Part shown: positions 1-9,193 of the stretch, piece after piece
Numbering within the stretch: the stretch's first letter is position 1
How the letters are laid out: every line of letters begins with the position of its first letter
Source of the DNA: Streptacidiphilus jiangxiensis
GTDB taxonomy: Bacteria > Actinomycetota > Actinomycetes > Streptomycetales > Streptomycetaceae
Length of the DNA stretch: 64,000 nt
Direction: 5' to 3'
NCBI RefSeq assembly: GCF_900109465.1
Contig: NZ_FOAZ01000001.1
Coordinates: forward strand, 124,001-188,000
The notes under the pieces: model-generated
Database searches by the model: none
What the model was told of the DNA's origin: nothing
What the model saw: the letters and a program-made list of their open reading frames with translations, nothing else
Position numbers and translations under genes: made by a program

Positions 1-89
1 GGCTGTCCTACACCATCGCGGCCGGCACCTCCCAGATCCAGCGCAACATCGTGGCCCAGCGCATCCTGGGCCTGCCGAAGGGGCGTTGA
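1..89 (+). CDS. Acyl-CoA dehydrogenase, C-terminal fragment (5' end outside window)
   Basis: Only the last 28 codons are inside the window, read in the frame that stops at 87-89. They end in the sequence AGTSQIQRNIVAQRILGLP, the hallmark C-terminal helix of acyl-CoA dehydrogenases, where the G-[TS]-x-[QE]-I-Q-[RK]-N-I stretch contacts FAD of the neighbouring subunit. The next gene begins three bases after the stop, so the two are almost certainly one transcript and may form the two subunits of a heteromeric dehydrogenase. Catalytic residues cannot be checked. Confidence 0.9.
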   Translation, partial: LSYTIAAGTSQIQRNIVAQRILGLPKGR

Positions 90-92
90 GCG

Positions 93-971
93 ATGCACTT
101 CCGGTTGACGGACGATCAGGAACAACTCCGTCGCGCCCTGCGCGAGCTGCTGGCGGACCGTGAGGCGAGCTGGGCGGAGCTGACGGAAGTCGGTCTCTTC
201 TCGCTCCGCGTGCCGGAGGACGCCGGCGGTCTCGGCCTCGGCCTGCCCGAGGCGGTGGTCGCCTTCGAGGAGGCCGGCCGGGCCGTGCTCCCCGGCCCGC
301 TGGTGGGCACCGAACTTGCGGCCGCGGTGCTCGGGTTGACCGGGCGGGCCGAGGTCGTCAGGGTCCCGGCGCGCGGCCCCGTGCTCGTGCCGGACCTGCC
401 GACGCTCGAGCACGTCCTGCTGCTCCACGCCGACGACGCCCTTGCCGTCCTCCCCGCCGCCGGGCTGGACGCGACACCCGTGCCCGCCGTCGACCCGGAC
501 CGCCCGCTGTGGCGCCTGGAGGGGGTGCTGCCGCTCGGCGAGCAGTCGCCGCAGGCGCACCGCGTCGCCGACGAGGCGACGCTGTTGACGGCCGCCCTGC
601 AGGCGGGCCTGGCGGCCCGCACGGTGGCCGAGGCGGTCGCGTACGCGCGTACGCGCGAACAGTTCGGACAACCGATCGGCGCCTTCCAGGCGGTCCAGCA
701 CCTGTGCGCGGACATGCTGGCCCGCGCGGAGCTCGCCCGCGTCGCCGTCTACGCCGCCGCGGTCGACGGTGACGAGGCCGAGATCGTCGGCGCCAAGCTG
801 CTGGCGGACGACGCCGCGGTGCACGGCGCCCGCGACTGCCTGCAGGTTCACGGCGGCATGGGCTTCACCTGGGAGGCGCGGGTGCACCGCCTGCTCAAGC
901 GGGCCTGGGCCTGGGAGCAGGCCGGCGCGGACCGCGGTCGCTGCCTCGACGTCCTGGCCGGGCGGCTCTAG
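93..971 (+). CDS. Acyl-CoA dehydrogenase family protein, short form
   Basis: At 292 residues this is far shorter than a typical dehydrogenase (about 380). The N-terminal helical domain is present (residues 1-75), the central beta domain is reduced to a GC-rich remnant, and the C-terminal helical domain is clear, with REQFGQPIGAFQAVQH near residues 189-204 and QVHGGMGFTWE near 250-260. Short partners of this type are known in the heterotetrameric alpha2beta2 dehydrogenases of actinobacterial steroid side-chain degradation (FadE26-27 and FadE28-29 types). The preceding gene, only 3 bp upstream, is the likely partner. Which subunit carries the catalytic base is not visible because the partner is truncated. 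Confidence 0.88.
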   Translation: MHFRLTDDQEQLRRALRELLADREASWAELTEVGLFSLRVPEDAGGLGLGLPEAVVAFEEAGRAVLPGPLVGTELAAAVLGLTGRAEVVRVPARGPVLVPDLPTLEHVLLLHADDALAVLPAAGLDATPVPAVDPDRPLWRLEGVLPLGEQSPQAHRVADEATLLTAALQAGLAARTVAEAVAYARTREQFGQPIGAFQAVQHLCADMLARAELARVAVYAAAVDGDEAEIVGAKLLADDAAVHGARDCLQVHGGMGFTWEARVHRLLKRAWAWEQAGADRGRCLDVLAGRL

Positions 972-1316
972 CACTGGTGTCGCAAGGGTGTTTTTGCCGC
1001 GACGCCCCTCGGTTTCCCGGCGTCGCGGCAGGGTTCGGTTACGCTCACGGGGGTGCGCAGCAAGCAGTCCGCCCATGGCGGTCCGGTGGTCGACGCGGTC
1101 GTCGGCTCGGCCGTGGGCCCGGTCGTCGGCGTGACGGGCCTCCGGGGCAGAGCGGTCGGGGCAGTATGCACCCCTGGGTGCCCCCTCGGGTGGAATATGC
1201 CTGAAGACCATGCTCCTGGCCGTCGGGGCGGATCATCCTGGTCCGTATACGTGCCGGTACGCGGCTCGCGCGGAGGTCCGGCCCGGCTGATCCCGCTAGC
1301 ACGGGTGGTGTGACAG
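972..1316. other. Gene-poor gap of about 345 bp
   Basis: Apart from the hairpin at its left end I see no convincing gene. An open frame from 1053 to 1313 (86 codons) runs up to the next gene, but it has no recognisable domain and no good ribosome binding site, so I leave it out. The promoter of the ATPase gene at 1317 must lie here; no clear -35/-10 pair stands out. Confidence 0.5.
995..1030 (+). terminator. Hairpin terminator after the acyl-CoA dehydrogenase pair
   Basis: A 12-bp perfect inverted repeat (TGCCGCGACGCC / GGCGTCGCGGCA) with a 12-nt loop lies 24 bp after the stop codon. The run of T residues precedes rather than follows it, so it fits the U-less hairpins common in streptomycetes. 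Confidence 0.6.
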
Positions 1317-1781
1317 GTGCAGGTTCAGGCACAGGTGCTTCAAGTCCAGACGGCGGTCCAGGCCGACCCCGCAGAGGTCGGTCGGGCGCGGCGTTGGGCC
1401 CGCAGTCGCCTCACCGGCTGCGGCTTCGACCTCGACGCGTCCCTCGCGGACACCTTGGTGCTGGTGGTCTCGGAGCTGGTCACCAACGCCGTGGTCCACA
1501 CCGGCTCGCCGGCCGTGCTGCGGCTGGTCTTCCCCGTCGGGGAGGACGCCTGCCACCGCCCGGTCCGGGTCGAGGTGACCGACACCAGCGAGGCGCCCCC
1601 GGCCCAGCGGGTCGCCCCGGACGAGGCGACAGGCGGCCGCGGGCTCGAGCTGGTGAGCGTCCTGACGGACCGCTGGGGCTGGTTCCCGGACGGCAGCGGC
1701 AAGCGGGTGTGGTGCGAACTGGTCCCTGAAGGGACAGTTGCCCTGTCCGGGGGCGCGAGGAACTGCGCGACAAGCCACTGA
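1317..1781 (+). CDS. ATP-binding protein, SpoIIAB/RsbW-like HATPase
   Basis: This 154-residue protein is a single HATPase_c domain of the anti-sigma-factor kinase type. The N box is SELVTNAVVHT (about residues 50-60) and the G1/G2 region is VTDTSEAP followed by GGRGLELVSVLTDRWG (about 106-121). Streptomycetes carry dozens of such orphan kinases; they may phosphorylate STAS-domain antagonists or bind sigma factors, but no partner gene is adjacent. The GTG start follows the previous gap without a strong ribosome binding site. The last ten residues (GGARNCATSH) and the stop codon are supplied by a copy of the dispersed intergenic repeat, so the native C-terminus may have been replaced. Confidence 0.85.
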   Translation: MQVQAQVLQVQTAVQADPAEVGRARRWARSRLTGCGFDLDASLADTLVLVVSELVTNAVVHTGSPAVLRLVFPVGEDACHRPVRVEVTDTSEAPPAQRVAPDEATGGRGLELVSVLTDRWGWFPDGSGKRVWCELVPEGTVALSGGARNCATSH

Positions 1782-1865
1782 CGTGCGGGTGGTCCTCGAC
1801 GAGCAGGGCCACCCGCACGCCGAAGGTTCCTCGCCCAGTTCCTCGCGCACTTCCTCGCGCCCCTG
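1750..1865. repeat. Dispersed intergenic repeat, copy A
   Basis: The left arm GGGGCGCGAGGAACTGCGCG continues with ACAAGCCA (1750-1777). The right arm (1836-1865) is a partly duplicated inverse with CAGTTCCTCGCGC. The left arm overlaps the end of the ATPase gene and supplies its stop. Related copies occur at 6365-6438, 12911-13029 and 23669-23776, with a remnant at 2998-3026. Confidence 0.75.
1782..1819 (+). terminator. Hairpin after the ATPase gene
   Basis: Perfect 11-bp inverted repeat CGTGCGGGTGG / CCACCCGCACG with a 16-nt spacer, directly after the stop codon and nested inside repeat copy A. Confidence 0.55.
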
Positions 1866-1912
1866 CGGGTCCGCCGCGGTTGATCCTCCGCCTTCACGGG
1901 AAGTGATCCCGC

Positions 1913-2947
1913 ATGAACGTTTCTTCCGGTGCGTGGGACGCCGCCGCGACGGTGCGCGCGCTGGAGGGTGCCATCGACGTCGAGTGGGCGGCAGACCGTG
2001 GGTGGGCGATGCCCTGGCGGCTACCTGTCGCAGACCTCGAGCTCCACCACCGGGATCTCGTCCTGCCGGCCATGTGCCCGAGCGGTGTGCGGATCCGGTT
2101 GCGGACCGCGTCCACGCGGATCCTGCTGGATGCGGAGTCGGTGCAACTGCAGGGCGGGCCGGTGTTCGAGGCCTGGTGCGACCTGTCCGTCGACGGGGAG
2201 GTCGTGCGATCCACCGCGCTGGGCGTCGCGGGTGTCGTCTTCGGCGGTCTGCCGCCGGGGGACAAGGAGATCGAGATCGCGCTGCCGATCGTTCCCGCGG
2301 TCCGCCTGCGCGGCCTGCGCACGCTCGACGGTGAGGCGCTGCATCCGCTGCCGGACCCGCGTCCCCGCTGGACGGTCTACGGCAGCAGCATCAGCCACGG
2401 CTACGAGGCCACCCCGACGCAGACCTGGCCGGCCACCGCCGCCCGCCTGTTGGGGCGCAACCTCACCAATCTGGGGTACGGCGGAGCCTGCCTGCTCGAC
2501 CCGCTGGTCGGGCGAATGCTGGCAAAGCACCCCGCTGACTTCATAACCCTCGAACTCGGTATCAACGTCTACAACTCGGCCGCGCTGCGGGAGCGGACCT
2601 TCCTTCCCGCCGTGCACGGCCTGTTGGCCGAAATTCGCTCCCGGCAGCCGGATCTCCCGGTGACCGTGCTCGGTCCGGTGTTCGGTGGGGCGCGGGAGAC
2701 CGAACTGGCGGACGGCATGTCCGAGGCCTTCGGCGACCTGACCCTCGGTGCCCTGCGCGAGCAGCTGCACGACGCCGTCGAGTTGCGCCGCAAACGCGGT
2801 GACACGGCACTGACCTGGATCGACGGCCGTGAGCTCTGCTCGGCCACGGATGCCGCGCACGGCGTCCTGCCGGACGGTCTGCATCCGCACGCGGCCCACC
2901 AGCAGGAGATGGGCCGGCTCTATGCGGAGCTCTGCGGGCGCTGCTGA
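1913..2947 (+). CDS. SGNH/GDSL-family hydrolase
   Basis: The 344-residue protein has a beta-rich N-terminal half (residues 1-150) and a C-terminal SGNH hydrolase domain. Block I is YGSSISHG (about 156-163, Ser nucleophile). Block III is the variant LGINVYN in place of GxND. The Asp-His pair sits in PDGLHPHAAHQ near residues 323-333. This two-domain layout matches carbohydrate-esterase-like members that remove acyl groups from sugars or small esters. No signal peptide is visible, so it is probably cytoplasmic. It is monocistronic, convergent with the cyclase gene downstream; substrate unknown. Confidence 0.85.
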   Translation: MNVSSGAWDAAATVRALEGAIDVEWAADRGWAMPWRLPVADLELHHRDLVLPAMCPSGVRIRLRTASTRILLDAESVQLQGGPVFEAWCDLSVDGEVVRSTALGVAGVVFGGLPPGDKEIEIALPIVPAVRLRGLRTLDGEALHPLPDPRPRWTVYGSSISHGYEATPTQTWPATAARLLGRNLTNLGYGGACLLDPLVGRMLAKHPADFITLELGINVYNSAALRERTFLPAVHGLLAEIRSRQPDLPVTVLGPVFGGARETELADGMSEAFGDLTLGALREQLHDAVELRRKRGDTALTWIDGRELCSATDAAHGVLPDGLHPHAAHQQEMGRLYAELCGRC

Positions 2948-3271
2948 CATCTGCTTGCACAACGAACAGATGAAGGCTCAAACCATACGCAACCAATGCG
3001 ACTTCACGACAAGCCATTGACGTGACGTGTCCGCCTGATCACGCTTGGATTCAGCGATTCGTTGCGAGGGGACGCCAAGGGCGCGCCCAGTCTTCGCGCT
3101 GTCCGCTTCCTTGGCGAGTGCGAATCGTGTCGGCGCCGGTTTCAGGGCGCGTGCGGCGCCGACGGGGGCACCCCCGGCCGCAGGTCGGGGGCTGGTGGCG
3201 GGGCGCCGTGACGCGTGGAGACATCCGCGCACGGCGCCCCGCCATCCGACCTTCCGTCCGGCCTCCGCTCG
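2948..3271. other. Intergenic region between two convergent genes
   Basis: The first 70 bases are unusually AT-rich for this genome and contain a short inverted repeat CATCTG...CAGATG (2950-2973) and a remnant of the dispersed repeat (ACGACAAGCCATTGACGTGA, about 3007-3026). The right half carries the terminator hairpin of the cyclase gene. I see no gene here. Confidence 0.6.
3197..3243 (-). terminator. Terminator of the cyclase-family gene
   Basis: Perfect 14-bp stem GGCGGGGCGCCGTG / CACGGCGCCCCGCC with a 19-nt loop, 28 bp beyond the stop of the minus-strand gene. Confidence 0.65.
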
Positions 3272-4207
3272 CTACTTGACCGCGACGGGCGCCACCGGCG
3301 CGCCCACGCCGCCGACGAACGGCTCCGGCGCCGCCGACAGCAGGAACGCGTGGACGCCGTCCTGTGCGCAGTCCGCGGCCAGCGCCTCCAGGTTCCAGTT
3401 CTGGCCCTGCATCATGCCCATCTCCACCAGGTCCAGCGCGTGGACGGGCAGGTAGAGGCCGTCGACCTCGGGCGGGAAGATCTCGAAGGTCAGCGTGTCG
3501 TTGGCGACGGCCGCCACGTCGCGGGCGTGGAACCACTCGGGGCAGCGCAGGCCGAGGCCGGGGGAGGGGAAGGCGTAGGCGTCCCGGTCGCCGCCCAGGT
3601 AGAACTGCATCTGGCCGGTGCGGACCAGCACGACGTCGCCCGCGCGGACGGTGACGCCGGCCTGCGCCTCGGCGGCGTCCAGGTCCTCCGGGGTGACCAC
3701 GTGGTCACCGGGGAGCCGGCCGACCCCGTGCAGGCGGGCGATGTCGAGCAGCACGCCGCGCGTCAGCAGCGGCCCCACCTTCTCGATGCCGGAGCGGGTC
3801 GCCCCCTCCTGGGCGTTGATGCTGTCGGCGGGCCGGTTGTTGTAGATCCGGCCCCCGTGGCTGACGTGACCGAGGCCGTCCCAGTGGGTGGCCGCCTGCA
3901 GGCCGAGGGTGGCGACGTCGTCGCTGGTGGCGATGGCGCCGGGGCCGAACATCTCGTAGTTGAGCGCGACCATGCTGTGCAGCGGGTTGACCCGACCGGG
4001 GATCATCCCGGTCTGCACGCCCTGCTGCTGGAGCGGCAGGCCGAGCTGGAAGCGCTTGCCGGTGCGCACGCAGGAGGCTGCGGCGCGGACCACCTCGGGG
4101 GTGATCAGGTTGAGCGTGCCGATCTCGTCGTCGGCGCCCCAACGTCCCCAGTTGTTGACGCGTTTGGCGATGTCACGGAACTCGTCGAACTCGGCCGGTG
4201 CGGGCAC
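3272..4207 (-). CDS. Cyclase-family metal-dependent hydrolase (PF04199 type)
   Basis: The 311-residue protein has the family's metal-binding signature in THWDGLGHVSHGG (about residues 108-120), which replaces the HxGTHxDxPxH of kynurenine formamidase-like enzymes. An NWGRWGADDEIGTLNLI motif near the N-terminus is typical of the longer bacterial subgroup found with acyl-CoA and aromatic catabolism genes. The GTG start is preceded by GAGGAGGCGAGG at a good distance. It is divergent from the SDR gene and shares with it the palindromic operator at 4245-4273, 38 bp upstream of its start. The likely role is hydrolysis of an amide, lactone or ring intermediate in the pathway encoded nearby; the substrate is not deducible. 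Confidence 0.85.
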   Translation of the reverse strand: MPAPAEFDEFRDIAKRVNNWGRWGADDEIGTLNLITPEVVRAAASCVRTGKRFQLGLPLQQQGVQTGMIPGRVNPLHSMVALNYEMFGPGAIATSDDVATLGLQAATHWDGLGHVSHGGRIYNNRPADSINAQEGATRSGIEKVGPLLTRGVLLDIARLHGVGRLPGDHVVTPEDLDAAEAQAGVTVRAGDVVLVRTGQMQFYLGGDRDAYAFPSPGLGLRCPEWFHARDVAAVANDTLTFEIFPPEVDGLYLPVHALDLVEMGMMQGQNWNLEALAADCAQDGVHAFLLSAAPEPFVGGVGAPVAPVAVK

Positions 4208-4244
4208 GGTCCTCGCCTCCTCTTCCCCTGGGACAGTCCATCGG

Positions 4245-4273
4245 CAAGAATCTAACGGTCCGTCAGATTCTTG
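4245..4273. promoter_or_regulatory. Palindromic operator, extended copy (cyclase/SDR divergent promoter)
   Basis: A 29-bp near-perfect palindrome: arms CAAGAATCT...AGATTCTTG around core AACGGTCCGTC, one mismatched pair. The central 21 bp match the element repeated at 16030, 16081, 21776, 21837, 33872 and 33933. Its right edge ends 14 bp before the GTG of the SDR gene, so a bound repressor would block both divergent genes. Confidence 0.82.
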
Positions 4274-4287
4274 AGGAGGGGTACGGC

Positions 4288-5196
4288 GTGGCTGAGTTCC
4301 TGCGCGGCAAGGTGGTCGCGGTCACCGGTGCCGGACGCGGCATCGGGCGTGCGGTGGCGCTCGCCTGTGCCGCCGAGGGAGCCAAGGTCGTGGTCAACGA
4401 CTACGGCGTCGGCATCGACGGCTCCGCGCCGACCAGCGAGGTCGCCGACGAGGTCGTCAAGGAGATCGAGGCGGCCGGCGGCGAGGCCGTGGCCGTCGCC
4501 GACGACATCGCCACCATGGCCGGCGGCGAGCGGGTCGTCCGCACCGCCGTCGAGGCCTTCGGGCGCCTGGACGGCGTCGTCTGCGTCGCCGGCATCCTGC
4601 GTGAGCGGATGCTCTTCAACATGTCCGAGGAGGAGTGGGATCCCGTCATCGCCACCCATCTCAAGGGCACCTTCACCGTCTTCCGTGCCGCGTCCGCGCT
4701 GATGCGCAAGCAGGGCGGCGGGAGTCTCATCGGCTTCACCAGCGGCAACCACCAGGGCTCCGTCAGCCAGCCCAACTACAGCGCGGCCAAGGGCGGCATC
4801 ATCTCCCTGGTCCGCAGCGCGGCCCTGGGCCTTGCCAAGTACGGCGTCACCGCCAACGCCGTGGCCCCGGTCGCCCGCACCCGCATGTCGGCGAACGTCC
4901 CGATGGAGCTCAAGGAGATCGGAGCGCCGGAGGACGTGGCGGCGCTCGTCGTCTACCTGCTCTCCGACGCCGCCCACGAGATCACCGGGCAGGTCTACAC
5001 CGTCGCCGGATCCAAGATCGCCGTGTGGGCCCAGCCGCGCGAACTTCGGGCCATGTACGCCGAGCCGGGCTCCTGGACCCCGGAGCGGATCGCGGACTTC
5101 CTGCCCGGGACGGTGGGCGTCGACCCGATGCCGATGCTCGCGCAGCTGGAGGCCATGGCGAAGGCCGCCGCCGCCAAGGACCGCCCCAATGCGTAA
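4288..5196 (+). CDS. Short-chain dehydrogenase/reductase
   Basis: The GTG start was chosen because GAGGAGG lies 8 bp upstream and the protein then opens with MAEFLRGKVVAVTGAGRGIG; an upstream in-frame start would run through the operator. It gives 302 residues with the NAD(P) loop TGAGRGIG (about 13-20), NAG-equivalent VAG, Ser152 and the Y164-x3-K168 catalytic pair. The 50-residue C-terminal extension is longer than classical SDRs and resembles the dehydrogenase half of multifunctional peroxisomal beta-oxidation enzymes and steroid-pathway SDRs. It probably oxidises a 3-hydroxyacyl-CoA or a cyclic alcohol. The next dehydrogenase gene starts 7 bp after the stop, so the two form an operon. Confidence 0.9.
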   Translation: MAEFLRGKVVAVTGAGRGIGRAVALACAAEGAKVVVNDYGVGIDGSAPTSEVADEVVKEIEAAGGEAVAVADDIATMAGGERVVRTAVEAFGRLDGVVCVAGILRERMLFNMSEEEWDPVIATHLKGTFTVFRAASALMRKQGGGSLIGFTSGNHQGSVSQPNYSAAKGGIISLVRSAALGLAKYGVTANAVAPVARTRMSANVPMELKEIGAPEDVAALVVYLLSDAAHEITGQVYTVAGSKIAVWAQPRELRAMYAEPGSWTPERIADFLPGTVGVDPMPMLAQLEAMAKAAAAKDRPNA

Positions 5197-5202
5197 GGCC
5201 TG

Positions 5203-6366
5203 GTGAACGGAATGGACTTCGGTTTCGACGCGGCGGACGAGGAGTTCCGCGGGCGTGCACGTACCTGGCTGGCGGAGCGGCTCGGCCCCGGCGGCGCCTT
5301 CGCCGACCTGTGCGGCGTCAAGATCCCCGAGGACGCCGAGCGGCGCCGCGCCTGGGAACGCGAGCTGGGCACGGGCGGCTGGATCGGCGTCGGCTGGCCC
5401 GAGTCCAGCCTGACCCGTCAGGTGGTCTGGTTCGAGGAGTACGCCCGCGCGCAGGCGCCCGACCCGCTCGGCATCGTCGGCGAACAGCTCCTCGCCCCGA
5501 CACTGCTGCTGCACGGCACCCCGGAGCAGCGCGAGCGCTATCTGCCGGGCGTGGCCACCGGCACCGAGATCTGGTGCCAGGGCTACAGCGAACCCGACGC
5601 CGGCTCCGACCTGGCGGGCGTCCGCACGGTCGCCGAACCGGCGGACGACGGCGAGGGTTGGGTGGTCACCGGCCAGAAGACGTGGACGTCGCTGTCGCAG
5701 TGGGCGGACTGGTGCTTCGTGCTGGCCCGCACCGAGCCCGGCTCGCGCCGCCACGAGGGCCTGAGCCTGCTGTTGCTGCCCATGCGGCAGGAGTCCGGCC
5801 GGATCGACGTGCGGCCCATCCGGCAGCTCAACGGCGTCAGCGAGTTCAGCGAGGTCTTCTTCGACCGCGCCCGCGCCGTCGACGTGCTCGGGGCGGTCGG
5901 CGACGGCTGGAAGGTCGCCATGACGCTGCTCTCCTTCGAACGCGGCGCGGGCATGCTCGGGCGCCAGATCGGCTACCAGCGCGAGCTGGACACCGTCCTG
6001 CGCGCCGCGGCGGACTCCGGCGCCGACCGCGACCCCGTCCTGCGGGAGGCGCTGACGCGCCAGTGGGCCGACCTGTGGGTGATGCGCGCGAACGCGTTGC
6101 GCACGCTGGGCCGGGCCGAGCCGGGGACCGCGGCGGTGGCGAAGCTGGTGTGGGGCAACTGGCACCAGCGCCTCGGAGAGCTGGCGCTCCAGGTCCAGGG
6201 CCTCCCGGGCGCGTTCGTGCCGGGGGCCTCGCATGACCCGACCGGTTACCCGCTCACGCCTGCCCAGCACACGATGCTCTTCTCCCGCGCGGACACCATC
6301 TACGGCGGCAGCGACCAGATCCAACGCAACATCATCAGCGAACGGGTCCTTGGACTGCCTCGCTAG
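5203..6366 (+). CDS. Acyl-CoA dehydrogenase
   Basis: Full-length (387 residues) with all three domains. The FAD-contacting segment WCQGYSEPDAGSDL lies near residues 124-137, the central domain carries TGQKTWTS, and the C-terminal signature YGGSDQIQRNIISERVLGLP closes the protein. A GTG at 5203 with AAGG 4 bp upstream is taken as start; ATG at 5212 is an alternative. It introduces an alpha,beta double bond into an acyl-CoA, passing electrons to ETF. Operonic with the SDR gene and therefore under the 4245-4273 operator. The WCQGYSEP variant is common in FadE-type enzymes acting on bulky or cyclic acyl-CoAs, which is an inference here. Confidence 0.92.
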   Translation: MNGMDFGFDAADEEFRGRARTWLAERLGPGGAFADLCGVKIPEDAERRRAWERELGTGGWIGVGWPESSLTRQVVWFEEYARAQAPDPLGIVGEQLLAPTLLLHGTPEQRERYLPGVATGTEIWCQGYSEPDAGSDLAGVRTVAEPADDGEGWVVTGQKTWTSLSQWADWCFVLARTEPGSRRHEGLSLLLLPMRQESGRIDVRPIRQLNGVSEFSEVFFDRARAVDVLGAVGDGWKVAMTLLSFERGAGMLGRQIGYQRELDTVLRAAADSGADRDPVLREALTRQWADLWVMRANALRTLGRAEPGTAAVAKLVWGNWHQRLGELALQVQGLPGAFVPGASHDPTGYPLTPAQHTMLFSRADTIYGGSDQIQRNIISERVLGLPR

Positions 6367-6438
6367 TTGCACCTCCAGGGCCGTCCGCACGCCCGTGGTT
6401 CTCGCGCAGTTCCTCGCGCCCCTGAGGTGGGTGCAACT
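6365..6438. repeat. Dispersed intergenic repeat, copy B
   Basis: Core TCTCGCGCAGTTCCTCGCGC plus CCCTG (6400-6424) is the inverse orientation of copy A. It is enclosed by inverted arms AGTTGCACC (6365-6373) and GGTGCAACT (6430-6438), giving a potential long hairpin between the dehydrogenase and aldehyde dehydrogenase genes. Confidence 0.7.
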
Positions 6439-6465
6439 TCCCCTTGATCTCAAAGTGAGGGCTCA

Positions 6466-7953
6466 ATGAGCGAAGCAACTCCGCACCGCCTCTTCATCGA
6501 CAACGAGTGGCGTGAGGGCGGCGCCGGTACCTATCCGATCATCAACCCTGGCACCGAGGGCCTGGTCGGTCACGCGCCGGAAGCGTCCGCGCAGGACGTC
6601 GCCGACGCGATCGCCGCCGCGCGCAGCGCTCAGGCGGAATGGGCGGCCACCGCTCCCGCGAAGAGAGCAGCGCTCTTGGACCGGATCGCCGATCTCGTCA
6701 TGGAGCGGGCGGCCGACTTCGTACCGCTGCTCCAAGCCGAGACCGGTGCCACGATCCGCGTCGCCTCGACCATGCAGCTGCCCGTCGTCGCCGACCGCTT
6801 CCGCCGCTACGCGCGCGGCGCGCTCGAGCCGACCGTGGAGTCGTTCCCGGCGCACCCCGTCGCGGCGACGCCCCTGGCCGCCGGCGGGCTGACCAACGCC
6901 GCTGCCGCCCGTCGGCCCGTCGGCGTCGTCGGCTGCATCACCTCGTACAACTTCCCCATCGTCAACCTGGCCGGCAAGCTCGCGCCCGCGCTCGCGATGG
7001 GCAACACCGTGGTCGCCAAGCCCGCGCCGCAGGACCCGCTCGCCTGCCTGAAGCTCGGCGAGATCTTCGTCGAGGCCGGGGCGCCCGCGGGCCTGTTCAA
7101 CGTCGTCACCGACTCCGGTGCCGCGGCCGGTGCCGCGCTCGTCGCCTCGTCCGACGTCGACATGATCAGCTTCACCGGCTCGACCACCGTCGGCCGACGC
7201 ATCGCCACCGACGGCGGCGCCACCATGAAGCGGCTGCTGATGGAGCTCGGCGGCAAGGGCGCCGCGATCGTGCTGGCGGACGCCGACCTCAGCAAGGCGA
7301 TCATGGCCATCGGCTCCACCTGGGCGTTCCACTCGGGACAGATCTGCACCGCGCCCACCCGGGCGTTGGTCCACCGGTCCCGCTACGACGAGGTCGTGGC
7401 GGGGCTCGCGCAGTTCGCCTCCCGGCTGCCCGTCGGCGACCCGCTGTCGCAGTCCACCGTCGTCGGGCCGGTCATCTCCGCCGCGCACCGCGACCGCGTC
7501 GAGGGCTACATCACGGGCGCGTTGGCCGAGGGCGCCCGGCTCGTCGTCGGCGGGACCCGCAAGGAGCACACCCCGGACACGCCCGAACTGCCCGCCGCAG
7601 GGTTCTTCGTGGCGCCCACGCTGCTCGCGGACGTGACGGCCGGGATGACGATCGCCCGCGAGGAGGTCTTCGGGCCGGTCGTCGCGGTGATCCCGTTCGA
7701 GGACGAGGAGGAGGCGCTCGCCATCGCCGGCTCCACCGAGTACGGGCTCTACGACTACCTCTTCACCGCCGACACCGCCCGCGCCTACGCGCTCGCCGCG
7801 CGCCTGCGCAGCGGAAACGTCGGCATCAACACCGCCCAGCGCCACCCGGAGACGCCGTTCGGCGGCTTCAAGCAGAGCGGTGTCGGCCGCGACGGCGGCT
7901 CCTTCGGCCTGCACGCCTACAGCGAGCAGCAGGCCGTGGTCTGGCAGTCCTAG
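6466..7953 (+). CDS. Aldehyde dehydrogenase family protein
   Basis: Complete 495-residue NAD(P)-dependent aldehyde dehydrogenase. The expected active-site residues are in place: N162 in SYNFPIVN, E260 in LMELGGKG and nucleophile C294 in GQICTAP. The cofactor loop is SFTGSTTVG. The reaction is aldehyde to carboxylate, or to acyl-CoA in the CoA-acylating branch. With the zinc alcohol dehydrogenase 66 bp downstream it would convert an alcohol to an acid before CoA activation. The 99-bp gap upstream is filled by repeat copy B, so it may have its own promoter; no palindromic operator is seen there. Confidence 0.92.
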   Translation: MSEATPHRLFIDNEWREGGAGTYPIINPGTEGLVGHAPEASAQDVADAIAAARSAQAEWAATAPAKRAALLDRIADLVMERAADFVPLLQAETGATIRVASTMQLPVVADRFRRYARGALEPTVESFPAHPVAATPLAAGGLTNAAAARRPVGVVGCITSYNFPIVNLAGKLAPALAMGNTVVAKPAPQDPLACLKLGEIFVEAGAPAGLFNVVTDSGAAAGAALVASSDVDMISFTGSTTVGRRIATDGGATMKRLLMELGGKGAAIVLADADLSKAIMAIGSTWAFHSGQICTAPTRALVHRSRYDEVVAGLAQFASRLPVGDPLSQSTVVGPVISAAHRDRVEGYITGALAEGARLVVGGTRKEHTPDTPELPAAGFFVAPTLLADVTAGMTIAREEVFGPVVAVIPFEDEEEALAIAGSTEYGLYDYLFTADTARAYALAARLRSGNVGINTAQRHPETPFGGFKQSGVGRDGGSFGLHAYSEQQAVVWQS

Positions 7954-7998
7954 GCAGTCCCCAGCAGTCCCCAGCAGTCGTCAGCAGTCCTCGGCGGT
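7952..7998. repeat. Short tandem repeat, unit about CAGCAGTCCCC
   Basis: Four imperfect copies of an 11-bp unit (GGCAGTCCCC, AGCAGTCCCC, AGCAGTCGTC, AGCAGTCCTC) fill the gap between the aldehyde and alcohol dehydrogenase genes. No regulatory meaning is evident. Confidence 0.6.
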
Positions 7999-8019
7999 CA
8001 CAAGGGAGGTACGGACAGC

Positions 8020-9093
<1,074 letters not shown>

Positions 9094-9193
9094 CGGTGTG
9101 TAATTCCCTGTGTGGAGCGCCGCGCCCGTGGATGATCGGTCCGGATCCGACGGGCCGTCCCCTGCGGCCGGCACTCTGCAGACAGGAACGCAC

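Noticed and set aside
1053-1313. Possible 86-codon gene before the ATPase
   Set aside because: No ribosome binding site, no recognisable domain, and it lies in a likely promoter gap.
4252-6453. Long minus-strand open frame opposite the SDR and dehydrogenase genes
   Set aside because: Composition is that of an antisense shadow of GC-rich codons, with no domain; the plus-strand genes have clear motifs and operonic order.
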